In this document: positions 47,436-56,512 of the stretch, piece by piece
How positions within the stretch are numbered: the stretch's first letter is position 1
Layout: each line of letters opens with the position of its first letter
NCBI GenBank assembly: GCA_963700425.1
Contig: CAVOXO010000007.1
Location: 124,001-188,000, forward strand
Reading direction: 5' to 3'
From: CAVOXO01 sp963700425
Lineage (GTDB): Bacteria > Actinomycetota > Acidimicrobiia > Acidimicrobiales > Microtrichaceae
Length of the DNA: 64,000 nucleotides
Translations under genes and position numbers: made by a program
The notes under the pieces: model-generated
Databases searched by the model: none
Told to the model about the DNA's origin: nothing
The model's input: only the letters and a program-made list of their open reading frames with translations

Positions 47436-48481
47436 GTCAGCCACCCGCGGCGGTGGTGGCAGGCCGGATCCGGGACGGCGGGTGGTGACCGATCCGTGGT
47501 GGTCACGGCAGATCGTCGGGGCGGAACCGTCGCGCGGTGGCGGCGGCGGCGGCGCGGCCGAACCGTGAGGGTCACCAGATCACCCGGACGCAGACGGGTG
47601 CCGGGCACGGGAACCTGGTCGAGGACCTTGCCGTCGTTGGGGTCACGAACGGAACCGATCTCGGAGATCTCCCCGACGACCAGGTGGAGGTCGCCCAGTC
47701 GCTTCGAGGCCTCGACCTGGGAGAGCGTTGCGCAGTCGGGCACCGCGACCGGAGGGCCGCCGCTCGAGATGCGCATGATGAGCGGGGCGTCGCGTGGCCA
47801 CGACGTTCCCGCTGCGGGTCGGTCCCCACGACCGCGCCCCTCGGCACCAGCGCATTGTTCTCGAAGACGACCTCGCCGAGGGTGAAGCCGCGCCTTGCCG
47901 AGCAGAAACGACGCTCCTTCCACGCTGAGACTCGTGACGTCCGGCACCTCGCGGGTGACCGGGCCCGAGGCTCGCCACCAGCGACACCGTCGATCCCCCG
48001 AACACGACGACGCCCGGACGCGGGTCCTGGGAGATGACGGTGCCCTCCGGGAAGAACTCGTCGTTGATCCACTGAACCTGGGTCTCGATGTCCGATGAGT
48101 TCGAGCTCCGTCGGTCACGTCGGCCTCGGGACGCCCCGTGAAGTCGGTCAGAGTGACTCGCGACGGTCCTCGGCTCACGGTGATCTCGACCGTCGAGTCC
48201 CGATGAGCCGTCGACGTGGCCCCTGGGTCCTGCGCCATGACCAGACCACGCCCGACCTCTGACGAGTAGTCGAACACGACCTCACCTTCGAGGCGGGCGG
48301 CCGACAGCTTCACCAACGCGTCGGTCTGGGTGAGGCCGACCACCTGGGGAACCCGCACCTCGAAGATCCGGCCGGCGACTATGTCGATCGGATTGAGCGA
48401 AGGGCTGAACGCGAACACGACCACAGAAGCCAGCGCCGCCGCGAAAGCTGCGAACGCGGGATAGGAGCCCGTGGTACCCAT
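47423..48481 (-). CDS. Kinase-free PASTA-domain membrane protein A (frameshifted)
   Basis: About 352 aa from ATG 48481, 23 bases after the pknB stop. One N-terminal membrane segment (AFAAFAAALASVVVFAF), then about four PASTA units: RVPQVVGLTQTDALVKLSAA, a second ending VISQDPRPGVVVFGGSTVSL, VTSLSVEGASFLLGKAGFTL, and VPDCATLSQVEASKRLGDLH ending LVTLTV. A short Arg/Pro-rich tail follows and the 3' end overlaps gene B. Frame changes near 48110, 47970, 47890, 47810 and perhaps 47550. No kinase domain. Role inferred as muropeptide sensing alongside PknB. Confidence 0.7.
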   Translation of the reverse strand: MGTTGSYPAFAAFAAALASVVVFAFSPSLNPIDIVAGRIFEVRVPQVVGLTQTDALVKLSAARLEGEVVFDYSSEVGRGLVMAQDPGATSTAHRDSTVEITVSRGPSRVTLTDFTGRPEADVTDGARTHRTSRPRFSGSTTSSSRRAPSSPRTRVRASSCSGDRRCRWWRASGPVTREVPDVTSLSVEGASFLLGKARLHPRRGRLREQCAGAEGRGRGDRPAAGTSWPRDAPLIMRISSGGPPVAVPDCATLSQVEASKRLGDLHLVVGEISEIGSVRDPNDGKVLDQVPVPGTRLRPGDLVTLTVRPRRRRRHRATVPPRRSAVTTTDRSPPAVPDPACHHRRGWLTWTQ

Positions 48482-48504
48482 CCCGGCCCTTGAAGGCCGA
48501 CCCC

Positions 48505-50591
48505 TCACGGCGAGGTGGTCGTCGTGGTGGTCGACGACGCGGTCGTCGTCGGCTGCGAGGCAGCCACACCGATCGTGAGCGTCACGGTGGAATTCGGCGC
48601 CACCTCCGTGCCGACCGAGGGCGACACCGCGACGACCCGCCCGTTGTCGGGATCCCCGGCGGGGAGCGCCTTGGTCTTGATCGCCACCTTCAAGCCGGCG
48701 GCCTGCACCTCGCGCGGTGGCGTCGGCTTCGGTCTTGCCCATCACCGAGGGAACCTTGACCTGCTCTGGCCCGGCGGAGACCGTGAGGGCGACGGTCGCT
48801 CCCGCGGGCGCGGGCCGGTGGGATCGGAGGAGATGACCTGGCCGGCAGGCACCGAATCGGAGGGGACCAAGGTCACCTCGCCGACGACGAAGCCCGCATC
48901 GGTCAACGCCTCGGTGGCCTGATCCACCGTCATCCCGGCGACCGCCGGCACGTCGGAGGCCTGTGGGCCGTTCGAGACCAAGAGGGTGATGGTGCCACCC
49001 TCCTCGACGTCCTGACCCTCATCGGGGTCGGTACCGATGACCACTCCCTTGGTCTCGTTGCTGTCGACGAAGACGACGTCCACGACGAACCCGGCCCGCT
49101 TCAACAACTCCTCGACACCTTCGTAGGGCTGACCGACGAGTCCCGCGGGAACGACGTCGAGAGGCGAACCGCTGCTCACCTTGATGGTCACGTCGGAGCC
49201 GAGTTCCAGATCGACGTTGGCCTCGGGGTTCTGATCGAAGACGACCCCCGATGTGGCCTCGTCGGTGCGCTCCTCCTCCACCACCGGATTGAACCCGATG
49301 TCGGTCAGCTTGGCGATCGCCTCGTCCTTGGTGAGGCCGATCACCGGCGGAACCTTCACCATGGTCGACTCGTCGTCGAGACTCTTGATCAACCAGAACG
49401 CGAGACCCGCGAGAAGTGCCAGGAGAACGACGCCCGTTCCGACGAACACGCCGGTGCGTCGCGACGAGCCCTCGTCGTCGGGCGCGGCGAGGTCGGTGGG
49501 CGGGCTCGGCGGAGTCCCCGCCGTGTCGGTCGTACCGCCGGTCACGGTCGCTCCGGCCACGTCGCCACCGTGCTGCGACGCCACTGCGGCGCCGGCCGCC
49601 GCCGCGGCGGCTGCGGCGCCGACGACCGCCGGAGCGATCACCGTCGCATCGGGATCGACCTGGGACTGGGCGACCGTCGGGTCGCCGACGACGGCCCCGG
49701 CCACGGCCCGCTCGGCGACGGTGGTCTCTCCGGCCAGCCACCGCTTGAGATCGGCGCTGAGGTCGTCGGCGGAGAGGTACCGGTCCTCGGGTCGCTTCGA
49801 GAGCAGCTTCATGATGACGGCCTCGAGACCCGGTGGCATGTCGGAGATGACCGTCGACGGCTTCGGCGGATTCTCCTGGACGTGCTTGTAGGCGATCGCC
49901 ACCGGGGTCTCCCCGCTGAAGGGCGGGCGGCCGCACAGCACCTCGTACATCACGACTCCGAGCGAGTAGAGATCGCTGCGGGCGTCGACCTCGAAGCCCT
50001 GGGCCTGTTCGGGCGAGAAGTAGGTGGCGGTTCCCATCACGTTGCCGGCCTGGGTCAGGTCCTCCGACGGCGACGACAGAGCACGGGCGATGCCGAAATC
50101 GGTGACCTTCGCGACGTCCTGGGTGTTCATGAGGACGTTGCCGGGCTTGACGTCGCGATGGACGACGCCACGGTGGTGAGCGAAGCCCAGACGCGCCGGC
50201 GACCTCGAACGCCGTCTCGGCGGTGCGTGTCGGTTCCAGGGGGCCCGACGAGCGGATGATCTGGGCGAGCGACTGCCCGTCGACGTACTCCATGACGATG
50301 TAGTACGTGCCCGACTCGGTACCCCAGTCGTAGACCCCGACGATGTTGGGATGGGTGAGGTTGGCCGCGGCCTGGGCCTCGCGGCGGAATCGTTCGACGA
50401 AGGCCGGGTCGGCCGCGAACTCGGGGAACAGCACCTTCACGGCAACGGGTCGGTCGAGTGCCGGAGTCACGCGCCAGGAACACGTCGGCCATGCCACCCC
50501 GAGCGAGCCGCCGGTGCACCTCGTAACGCCCCCCCAGAATGACGGGCTCCGAGCTACCGGGGAATCGGAAGAAGACATGTCGCACCGACAT
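48505..50591 (-). CDS. pknB: Ser/Thr protein kinase PknB with four PASTA domains (frameshifted)
   Basis: About 695 aa from ATG 50591. Kinase: LGGRYEVHRRLARGGMADVF (Gly loop), RPVAVKVL (Lys), catalytic loop HRDVKPGNVLM, VTDFGIARA, GTATYFSPEQAQG and DARSDLYSLGVVMYEVL. A juxtamembrane Ala-rich stretch and helix GVFVGTGVVLLALLAGLAFW follow, then four PASTA units (VPPVIGLTKDEAIAKL; VVPAGLVGQPYEGVEELL; DVPAVAGMTVDQATEAL; KVPSVMGKTEADAT) and a Thr-rich end. Frame changes near 50465, 50190, 48815 and 48705. It controls cell wall synthesis and division in response to muropeptides; located between pbpA and the PASTA-only genes. Confidence 0.92.
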
Positions 50592-50646
50592 TAGTGAGGG
50601 ACCCCGGGTCAACAGCGGCACCGAAGGGCGATCGGGAAGTATTGAC

Positions 50647-50668
50647 CACACGGCGCAGGGGCCGTGTG
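50647..50668 (-). terminator. Hairpin between pbpA and pknB
   Basis: CACACGGC / GCCGTGTG, 8 bp with a 6-base loop, in the 97-base gap between the pbpA stop and the pknB start. This is the only sizeable gap in the fhaA-pknB operon, so the hairpin may attenuate transcription into pknB. Confidence 0.45.
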
Positions 50669-50688
50669 CGACACCGTGCTGTGGCCGC

Positions 50689-52199
50689 TCAGCCCTCGGC
50701 CAGCGCGGCCTCGATCACCGAACGGGCGATGGGGGCGGCCACTCGACCGCCGGTCTGCTCACTGGCTCCCGGCTGACCTTCCACGATGACGGCCACCGCC
50801 ACGTCCGCGGGCTGGTTCGGCCGACCGGCGAAGGCGATGACCCAGGCGTGGGATCGGGGCGGATCGGTGCCGAGCTGGGCGGTCCCGGTCTTCGCTCCCA
50901 CGACGAGACCGTCGATGGCCAGCGCCGCGGCCGTTCCGTCCTCCACGACGCCGATCATCGCCTGGCGCATCACCGCCGCGTTGGCAGCCGTCATCGCCTC
51001 GCGCCAGACGGCGTCGGGATACTCCGAGACCACGTCGCCGCGTCGATCGCGCACCGCGTTCATCACGTGGGGCTCCATGATCGACCCGCCGTTGGCCACC
51101 GACGCGGCCACGAGGGCCATCTGGAGCGGTGTCGCGCTGAACGTCGCCCTGACCGATACCTGCCTGGGCCAGCCCCGGTGTGTTCTCGTAGACCCCGGCG
51201 TCGCCGGGTTCCTCGCCGTCGCTGAGACGGGCTCCGAAGTCGGTGGGAAACACCGACGTCACGGCCCCCGGAAGGTCGATCGGAACCGGCTGGTTGAAGC
51301 CCATGTCCTCGGCCTCGGCGATCATCGGATCAGGCCCGATCGTCTCCGCAGCCATCTCGGCGAATGCCGAATTGCACGACACCGCGAGAGCCTCGAACAA
51401 GGCCCCACCGCAGGTCGAGCCGCCGAAGTTCGACAGTGGCCGGGTGGTGAGCGGCGGCGTGTAGGAGGTGACCTCGGGATACACCGGCGATGTCTCCGTG
51501 ACGGTTCCGCTCTCGAGTCCCGCGGCCGCGGTCACCACCTTGAACGTCGATCCCGGGAAGTAGCGCTCCCGGTAGGTCTTGGCCAGCGTCGGCTTGGCGC
51601 CATCGGCGTTGAAGGCCTCGCGGAACGCCCGCGGCCGCGATCTCGTCGTTGGCGGCCACCAGATTCGGGTCGTAGCTGGGCCACGACCACATCGCCAGGA
51701 TGTCGCCCGAGCGGGGATCGATCACGACGACCGAACCCCTGCGGTCGCCCAGGGCCCGACGTGCGGCCTCCTGCACGTCGCTGCGGAGCGTGAGCTCGAC
51801 GGTCCCCACGTTGGGCCCCTCGACCAGCGGAGCAGCCAGACCACGCAGGGCGAACTCGGCGGTGTCGCCCCGGAGCTCGTCGTCGTACTGCTTCTCCACG
51901 CCGTCGGATCCGAACAGGAACGAGTAGCTGCCGGTCACCTGACCGAAGAGGTCGCCGGCCGGGTACGTGCGCTGATACCGGAGCGTGCCGTCGGTCTCGA
52001 CCGACGTCGCAAGGAGCTTGCCGTCCGCGCTCACGATGTCGCCACGAGGTTTGTTGAACGCCGCCTGGACCACCCTGCTGTTGTCGGGCCGCGAGTTGAG
52101 TTCGGGGGCCTCCACCACGGTGAGCAGGTTGAGCCGAACGAAGAGGGCGACGTAACAGGCCATCATCGCCAGAGCCAGAGCCCGGATGCGTCGGTTCAT
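50689..52199 (-). CDS. pbpA: Penicillin-binding protein, transpeptidase (two frameshifts)
   Basis: About 503 aa from ATG 52199, the size of mycobacterial PbpA. One N-terminal membrane helix (RALALAMMACYVALFVRLNL), a pedestal domain, then the D,D-transpeptidase site: PGSTFKVVTAAAG (SxxK), SCNSAFAEM (SxN) and VGAKTGTAQ (KTG). Cross-links peptidoglycan together with the FtsW/RodA partner encoded just upstream, whose stop overlaps this ATG (ATGA). Frame changes near 51630 and 51160. Confidence 0.93.
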
Positions 52200-53515
52200 G
52201 GCGCCGGCTCCGGTCGAGCGGGAACACGCGGCCGCTCCGCCTCGTCCGACATCCGCACGAGCAGAGCCAACAGGACCCAGTTGGACAGCAGCGACGACCC
52301 GCCATAGGAGACGAAGGGAAGCGTCACTCCTGTCAACGGCAGAAGACGGGTGACCCCACCCATGATGAGAAACGCCTGGAAGCCCACCAGCGTCGTCAGG
52401 CCACACGCCAGAAGCGTGGAGAAGGGATCGGTTGATCGGATGGCCACCCGGTAGCCGCTACCGCACAGCACCAGGAACGCCACCAGGACCGCGGCCGCTC
52501 CGAAGAGCCCGAGCTCCTCGCCGATGATGGCGAAGATGAAGTCGGTCTCCTGATAGGGGATCCGCCCCGAGATGCCGAGCCCGAGACCCGTTCCGGCGAC
52601 GCCGCCCCACGCGAACGCGTAGGTCGACTGGATGATCTGGTACCCCGAGCCCTCCGGATCGGACCACGGGTCGAGCCAGGCCGTCACGCGTTGCTGCACG
52701 TGGCTGAAGTTGAGCCACGCCACATAGGCGCCCACCCCGAACAGAGCGAGACCTCCGATGAGGTACCCCAGTCGTTCCGTCGCCACCCACAGCATCGTGA
52801 TGAAGAGGACGAAGAAGAGGAGCGCGGAGCCGAGGTCCCGCGAGAAGATCATCACGATGAGTGAGAACCCCCACGCGACGAGGATGGGGGCCGAGTGGCG
52901 CAGCTCGGGCAACCTGACCGGCCCGACACGTCGTATGGCGGAGCGGACCAACTCACGACGCTCGACCAGGTACCCCGCGAAGAACACCGCGAGCGCGATC
53001 TTGGCGAACTCGCCGGGCTGGAAGCTCACCGGCCCCAGGCGCACCCAGATGCGCGAACCGTTGATGGTCCGCCCCACTCCGGGAACGAGGGGAAGTATCA
53101 ACAGGATGATGCCCACGAGGCCGACCGTGTAGCGCACCCGCTCCAGCGTCCTGACCCGACGGATGAACATCAGAGTGCCGATGAACCCTGCAATTCCGAG
53201 AGCGGTCCACGTGGCCTGTTGAGCGGCGAGTTCGCTGTCGAGTCGCGCGATCAGCACGTAGCCGAGACCGTTGAGGAACACCGCCAGGGGCATGAGGAGA
53301 GGGTCGGCATGGGGGGCCAGGCGTCGGACGCCCACGTGGGCGACGAGGAACAACCCGAGAATGACCCCGAGGAACGGCCAGATGTCCGCGGGCAGAACGG
53401 CGGCCCGCCCGAGGCTGGCCAGTGCGTAGGCCGATCCGATGACGAGACCGGCGAGGAACAACAATCCCGCCTCGGTGGTCCGGTGCGAGCGCGGCGCGGT
53501 CCGCACCGGGATCAC
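52196..53515 (-). CDS. rodA: FtsW/RodA family lipid II polymerase (SEDS)
   Basis: 439 aa from GTG 53515, chosen because upstream in-frame sequence is antisense-like and low complexity. About ten membrane helices. SEDS motifs: GSRIWVRLGPVSFQPGEFAK, FSRDLGSALLFFVLFITML (with the catalytic Asp), a large loop with GSGYQIIQSTYAFAWGG, and ITGVTLPFVSYGGSSLLSNW-type ending (LTGVTLPFVSYGGSSLLS). Glycosyltransferase partner of pbpA. Confidence 0.94.
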   Translation of the reverse strand: MIPVRTAPRSHRTTEAGLLFLAGLVIGSAYALASLGRAAVLPADIWPFLGVILGLFLVAHVGVRRLAPHADPLLMPLAVFLNGLGYVLIARLDSELAAQQATWTALGIAGFIGTLMFIRRVRTLERVRYTVGLVGIILLILPLVPGVGRTINGSRIWVRLGPVSFQPGEFAKIALAVFFAGYLVERRELVRSAIRRVGPVRLPELRHSAPILVAWGFSLIVMIFSRDLGSALLFFVLFITMLWVATERLGYLIGGLALFGVGAYVAWLNFSHVQQRVTAWLDPWSDPEGSGYQIIQSTYAFAWGGVAGTGLGLGISGRIPYQETDFIFAIIGEELGLFGAAAVLVAFLVLCGSGYRVAIRSTDPFSTLLACGLTTLVGFQAFLIMGGVTRLLPLTGVTLPFVSYGGSSLLSNWVLLALLVRMSDEAERPRVPARPEPAP

Positions 53516-53919
53516 TGGGGGGCGACGTCGGCAGCCGCGGCAGGCGGCGCCACGGTCGTCGGTGCAACGGTGGTCGTCGTCGTGGTCGTCGTCGTGGTCG
53601 TGGTCGTGGTCGTCGTCTGCTCGGAGATGAGGACGAGGTTGTCGACGTAGGTGGACGCGTCGTCGAGGCTCGACTGGGCGACGCCCTTCTCGAGCTCGGC
53701 CACCTGGGACTCGTCGGCGAGATCGTCCACCGCGATGTTCTGTCCCAACACGTCGGGCTCGAACCACAACAGGCCACCCTCGGGACCCTCGAAGATGACC
53801 ACCTCCCCGCCGTCGACACCGACCGTGTAGGTGCGGTTCGCGTACCAGGCGACGGCCCCGATGGCGACTCCGACGGTGGCCAGGACGGCTGCCACGAACA
53901 TCCCGAGGCGCCACGTCAA
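53512..53919 (-). CDS. Membrane and extracellular part of the PstP phosphatase (separate frame)
   Basis: 135 aa from TTG 53919, overlapping the phosphatase stop in TTGA. Membrane helix MFVAAVLATVGVAIGAVAWY, then YTVGVDGGEVVIFEGPEGGL, which matches the extracytoplasmic domain normally fused to actinobacterial PstP. A run of 16 Thr (53569-53616, repeated GTN trinucleotides) and a Pro/Ala end follow. The simplest reading is one PstP protein of about 424 aa split by a single indel at about 53918; a true two-gene split is possible. Confidence 0.72.
   Translation of the reverse strand: MTWRLGMFVAAVLATVGVAIGAVAWYANRTYTVGVDGGEVVIFEGPEGGLLWFEPDVLGQNIAVDDLADESQVAELEKGVAQSSLDDASTYVDNLVLISEQTTTTTTTTTTTTTTTTVAPTTVAPPAAAADVAPQ
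53569..53616. repeat. Trinucleotide repeat encoding 16 consecutive Thr
   Basis: Forty-eight bases made only of GTC/GTG/GGT-type triplets on the plus strand encode sixteen ACN codons on the minus strand, in the extracellular linker of the PstP tail. Mixed third bases suggest the run is kept by selection for Thr rather than recent slippage. Such Thr runs are often O-mannosylated in actinobacterial exported proteins. Confidence 0.9.
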
Positions 53920-54785
53920 CCGCGAGCGGCGCGGCGCGGGTCGTCCCCCGATGCACCGTCAGGGGCCGCGTCGGGGGCCGCGACCGTGGCCACCGGTGCG
54001 GCCGTGTCACCCTCGCCCCGGGCACCCATCAGCCGGGTCAGCCGCTCCGCGACCGGACGGCTGGGAGTGCTCTCGACATCGTCCACGTCGACGACCACGC
54101 AGGTGACGTTGTCGCGTCCACCGGCGTCGACCGCGTCGGACACCAGCGCGGCGGCGACCTCCTCCGGTGAGCTGTCGGCGCGGAGCGACCGAGCGATGTG
54201 ATCGTCGTCGACCTCGTTGAACAGCCCGTCGCTGCACAACAGGAAGCGATCGCCGGGTTGGGGCTCGTAGTCCCAGCCGTCGATCTCGACGGTGGGGTCG
54301 ACGCCCAGCGCCCGGGTGAGCACGTTGCGTTGCGGGTGGGCATCGGCCTGGGCCCTCGTGAGGCGGCCTTCCCTGACCAGGGTCTCGACGAAGCTGTGGT
54401 CCTCGGTGATCTGGACCAGCTCACCCTCGCTCAGGACGTAGACCCGTGAGTCCCCGACGTTGACGACGGCGACGCGGTCGCCCTCGCCCGAGACGGCGAG
54501 GGCGCAGAGCGTCGTCCCCATTCCGGCAAGCTCCTCCGACACCCCCGAACGGGCCAGCACCTCGGTGTTCGCCTCGGAGATCCGGCGCGCCAGGTCGGCG
54601 AGGTCGACCGGCCCTTCGGCGCCGTCGAACCGGGCGATGACGGTCGCCGAGGCCACCTCACCCCCTTGATGTCCGCCCATGCCGTCGGCGACCGCGGCAA
54701 TGACCCCGTCCGCGACGTGGGCGTCCTCGTTGAGGGTTCGCACCCGACCGATATCGGTCGCGGAACCTGGATTCAGCCGAATCAC
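53916..54785 (-). CDS. stp: PP2C-type Ser/Thr protein phosphatase, catalytic part
   Basis: 289 aa from GTG 54785 inside GTGA with the fhaB stop. PP2C motifs in order: SATDIGRVRTLNEDAHV, AAVADGMGGHQGGEVAS (metal Asp), VNVGDSRVYVLSEGEL, ITEDHSFVETLVREG, FLLCSDGLFNEVDDD and DAGGRDNVTCVVVDVDD (last metal Asp). Reverses phosphorylation by PknB. The membrane and extracellular part continues in an overlapping frame. Confidence 0.93.
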   Translation of the reverse strand: MIRLNPGSATDIGRVRTLNEDAHVADGVIAAVADGMGGHQGGEVASATVIARFDGAEGPVDLADLARRISEANTEVLARSGVSEELAGMGTTLCALAVSGEGDRVAVVNVGDSRVYVLSEGELVQITEDHSFVETLVREGRLTRAQADAHPQRNVLTRALGVDPTVEIDGWDYEPQPGDRFLLCSDGLFNEVDDDHIARSLRADSSPEEVAAALVSDAVDAGGRDNVTCVVVDVDDVESTPSRPVAERLTRLMGARGEGDTAAPVATVAAPDAAPDGASGDDPRRAARG

Positions 54786-55276
54786 CGGGCCTCCAACACG
54801 AACGATCCGATGCCGATCCGATCGCCCACCGAGACGACCGCGGCACCGTCGATCGCGACGTCGTTCACACGGGTCCCGTTCGTCGAACCGAGATCCTCCA
54901 GGATCCACGACACCTGCCGGAACACCAGTCGGGCGTGGTTCGTCGACACGAACGCGTCGTCGATACAGATCGACGAATCGGGACTGCGTCCGATGGTCAC
55001 GTCTCCGGCCAGTGCCCACGTGGTTCCTGCCATCTCGGGCGGCTGATCGACGACGAGCGCACGGGGCACGGCGGGGGAGGGCGGCGCGGGGCGGACGGGC
55101 GGCGCGGAAGGCCCCGCCGGGGCCACGACTGCCGCCGGAGCAGGGCCGGGCGGCGCTGCAGCAGCGACGTCGGGGGTGCGCAGCTCGGTCCAGACGGCAC
55201 GAAGGACGCGCAGGAAGAAGAGGTACAACAAGATCAGAAAACAGATCTTCAGGATGGTGAGCAGCTGCTCGGGCAC
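54782..55276 (-). CDS. fhaB: FHA domain protein FhaB (FipA)
   Basis: 164 aa, ATG 55276. N-terminal membrane helix (TILKICFLILLYLFFLRVLR), Pro/Ala-rich linker and a C-terminal FHA domain: VTIGRSPDSSICIDDAFVST, NHARLVF, DLGSTNGTRVN. It binds phospho-Thr on PknB or CrgA/FtsZ partners and supports division. The FHA residues Arg, Ser and Asn that contact phospho-Thr are all present. Confidence 0.93.
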   Translation of the reverse strand: MPEQLLTILKICFLILLYLFFLRVLRAVWTELRTPDVAAAAPPGPAPAAVVAPAGPSAPPVRPAPPSPAVPRALVVDQPPEMAGTTWALAGDVTIGRSPDSSICIDDAFVSTNHARLVFRQVSWILEDLGSTNGTRVNDVAIDGAAVVSVGDRIGIGSFVLEAR

Positions 55277-55295
55277 CGTCGGCGAGCCTAGGCCC

Positions 55296-55955
55296 TCAGG
55301 TCTTCTCGTAGCCGAGCACGGTCGCCCCCAGGCCGATCCGATCGCCGTGCACCAGCTGATGTCGGCTCACCGGCGTCCCGTTGACCTTGATGCCGTTCGT
55401 GGAGCCGAGATCGACCACCACGAAGTCATGGTCGCCGGGGCGGACCTCGGCGTGTCGTCGCGACGCGTTGGGGTCCTCCAGCACGATCGTGTTGTCGTCA
55501 TTGCGCCCGATGGTCACGACATAGTCGCCCAACGGCACCCGTTGGCCGTCGGGAAGCACCAGGCAGCAACGCTCGCTACCGGGCGGCGGCTCACGGAAGT
55601 GTCCGTCGACCTCGACGACCCCGGCTCGAACGCCGCCGTCGGCCTCGATCTCGACCGAGATCGGGCCGGACAGCGAGTACCCCTCTTCGACCGCGTGCGA
55701 TCGGGCGAGCTCGCCGAGCTCGCGCCGCAGGGCCTCTCCCATCTCCGTCATCGCCTCCGCGTCGGACGGAGCGAGGGTCACGACGAAGTGATTGGGCGCC
55801 AGGAGCCGGCCGTCGACCCCGACGGTGCGCGCGCCGTCCATCTCGCGGATCAGCTTTCGACCGAGTTCCACAGGACGGATGTCGCTGCGGAACACCCGGC
55901 CGAAGAAGCCTTCGACCCCGCGTTCGAGACGGCGTTCGAAGTCGGCGAGTCCCAT
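55296..55955 (-). CDS. fhaA: FHA and DUF3662 domain protein FhaA
   Basis: 219 aa from ATG 55955. DUF3662 at the N-terminus (MGLADFERRLERGVEGFFGR, DIRPVELGRKLIREMD), then an FHA domain with VTIGRNDDNTIVLEDPNASR, RHAEV and DLGSTNGIKVNG. First gene of the operon fhaA-fhaB-stp-rodA-pbpA-pknB-PASTA A-PASTA B; spacing to fhaB is 19 bases. The linker between the two domains is much shorter than in M. tuberculosis FhaA. Confidence 0.94.
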   Translation of the reverse strand: MGLADFERRLERGVEGFFGRVFRSDIRPVELGRKLIREMDGARTVGVDGRLLAPNHFVVTLAPSDAEAMTEMGEALRRELGELARSHAVEEGYSLSGPISVEIEADGGVRAGVVEVDGHFREPPPGSERCCLVLPDGQRVPLGDYVVTIGRNDDNTIVLEDPNASRRHAEVRPGDHDFVVVDLGSTNGIKVNGTPVSRHQLVHGDRIGLGATVLGYEKT

Positions 55956-56017
55956 CGGCGACACGGTACCGGGCGCGCCCGGTCGTCGAGGTGGCCGAAC
56001 ATCGCTACTGTGCCCCC

Positions 56018-56455
56018 ATGTCCGAGCCGAGCTACGCCCCGAGCCCGTGGGAACCGATCGCCGACCACGTCGAGCGCTACCTCGCCACCGACGGCGAGGA
56101 CGGTGCACTGTGGGAGGGGGCCGAGGTCATCGTGCTCACCACCGTCGGTCGGCGAAGCGGCCAGCTCCGGCGAACGCCGCTCATCCGGGTGCGGGATGGC
56201 GACAACTACATCGTGGTGGCCTCCATGGGTGGTGCGCCGTCGCATCCGCAGTGGTTCCTCAATCTCTCCGACAACCCCGACGTGACCGTGCAGGATCGCG
56301 CCGAGGTCCACGAACTCCGCGCCCACGTGGCCGATGCCGAGGAGAAGGCCGCCCTGTGGCCGATGGCGGTGGCTGCGTGGCCCGACTACGCCGCGTATCA
56401 GGCTTCGACGGACAGGGACATCCCCCTCGTGGTCTGCCGCCCGCGCCCCTCCTGA
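56018..56455 (+). CDS. Ddn-like F420-dependent nitroreductase-family protein (second copy)
   Basis: 145 aa from ATG 56018, divergent from fhaA. VIVLTTVGRRSGQLRRTPLI and NYIVVASMGGAPSHPQWFLN carry the F420-binding pattern; the ending AYQASTDRDIPLVV matches the 35820-36281 protein. The more complete SMGGAPxxPxWFLN makes this copy the closer match to the family consensus. Confidence 0.9.
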   Translation: MSEPSYAPSPWEPIADHVERYLATDGEDGALWEGAEVIVLTTVGRRSGQLRRTPLIRVRDGDNYIVVASMGGAPSHPQWFLNLSDNPDVTVQDRAEVHELRAHVADAEEKAALWPMAVAAWPDYAAYQASTDRDIPLVVCRPRPS

Positions 56456-56460
56456 CGGCC

Positions 56461-56490
56461 TGCGCAGTGGCCGGCCCTCCGGCCGGCGCA
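56461..56490. terminator. Bidirectional hairpin between convergent genes
   Basis: TGCGC ... GGCCGG-CCCT-CCGGCC ... GCGCA: two nested stems (5 and 6 bp) with a CCCT loop, between the Ddn-like gene and the convergent DUF4190 protein gene. Confidence 0.6.
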
Positions 56491-56512
56491 CCGGAGCCCA
56501 CCGGCCCTCCTC

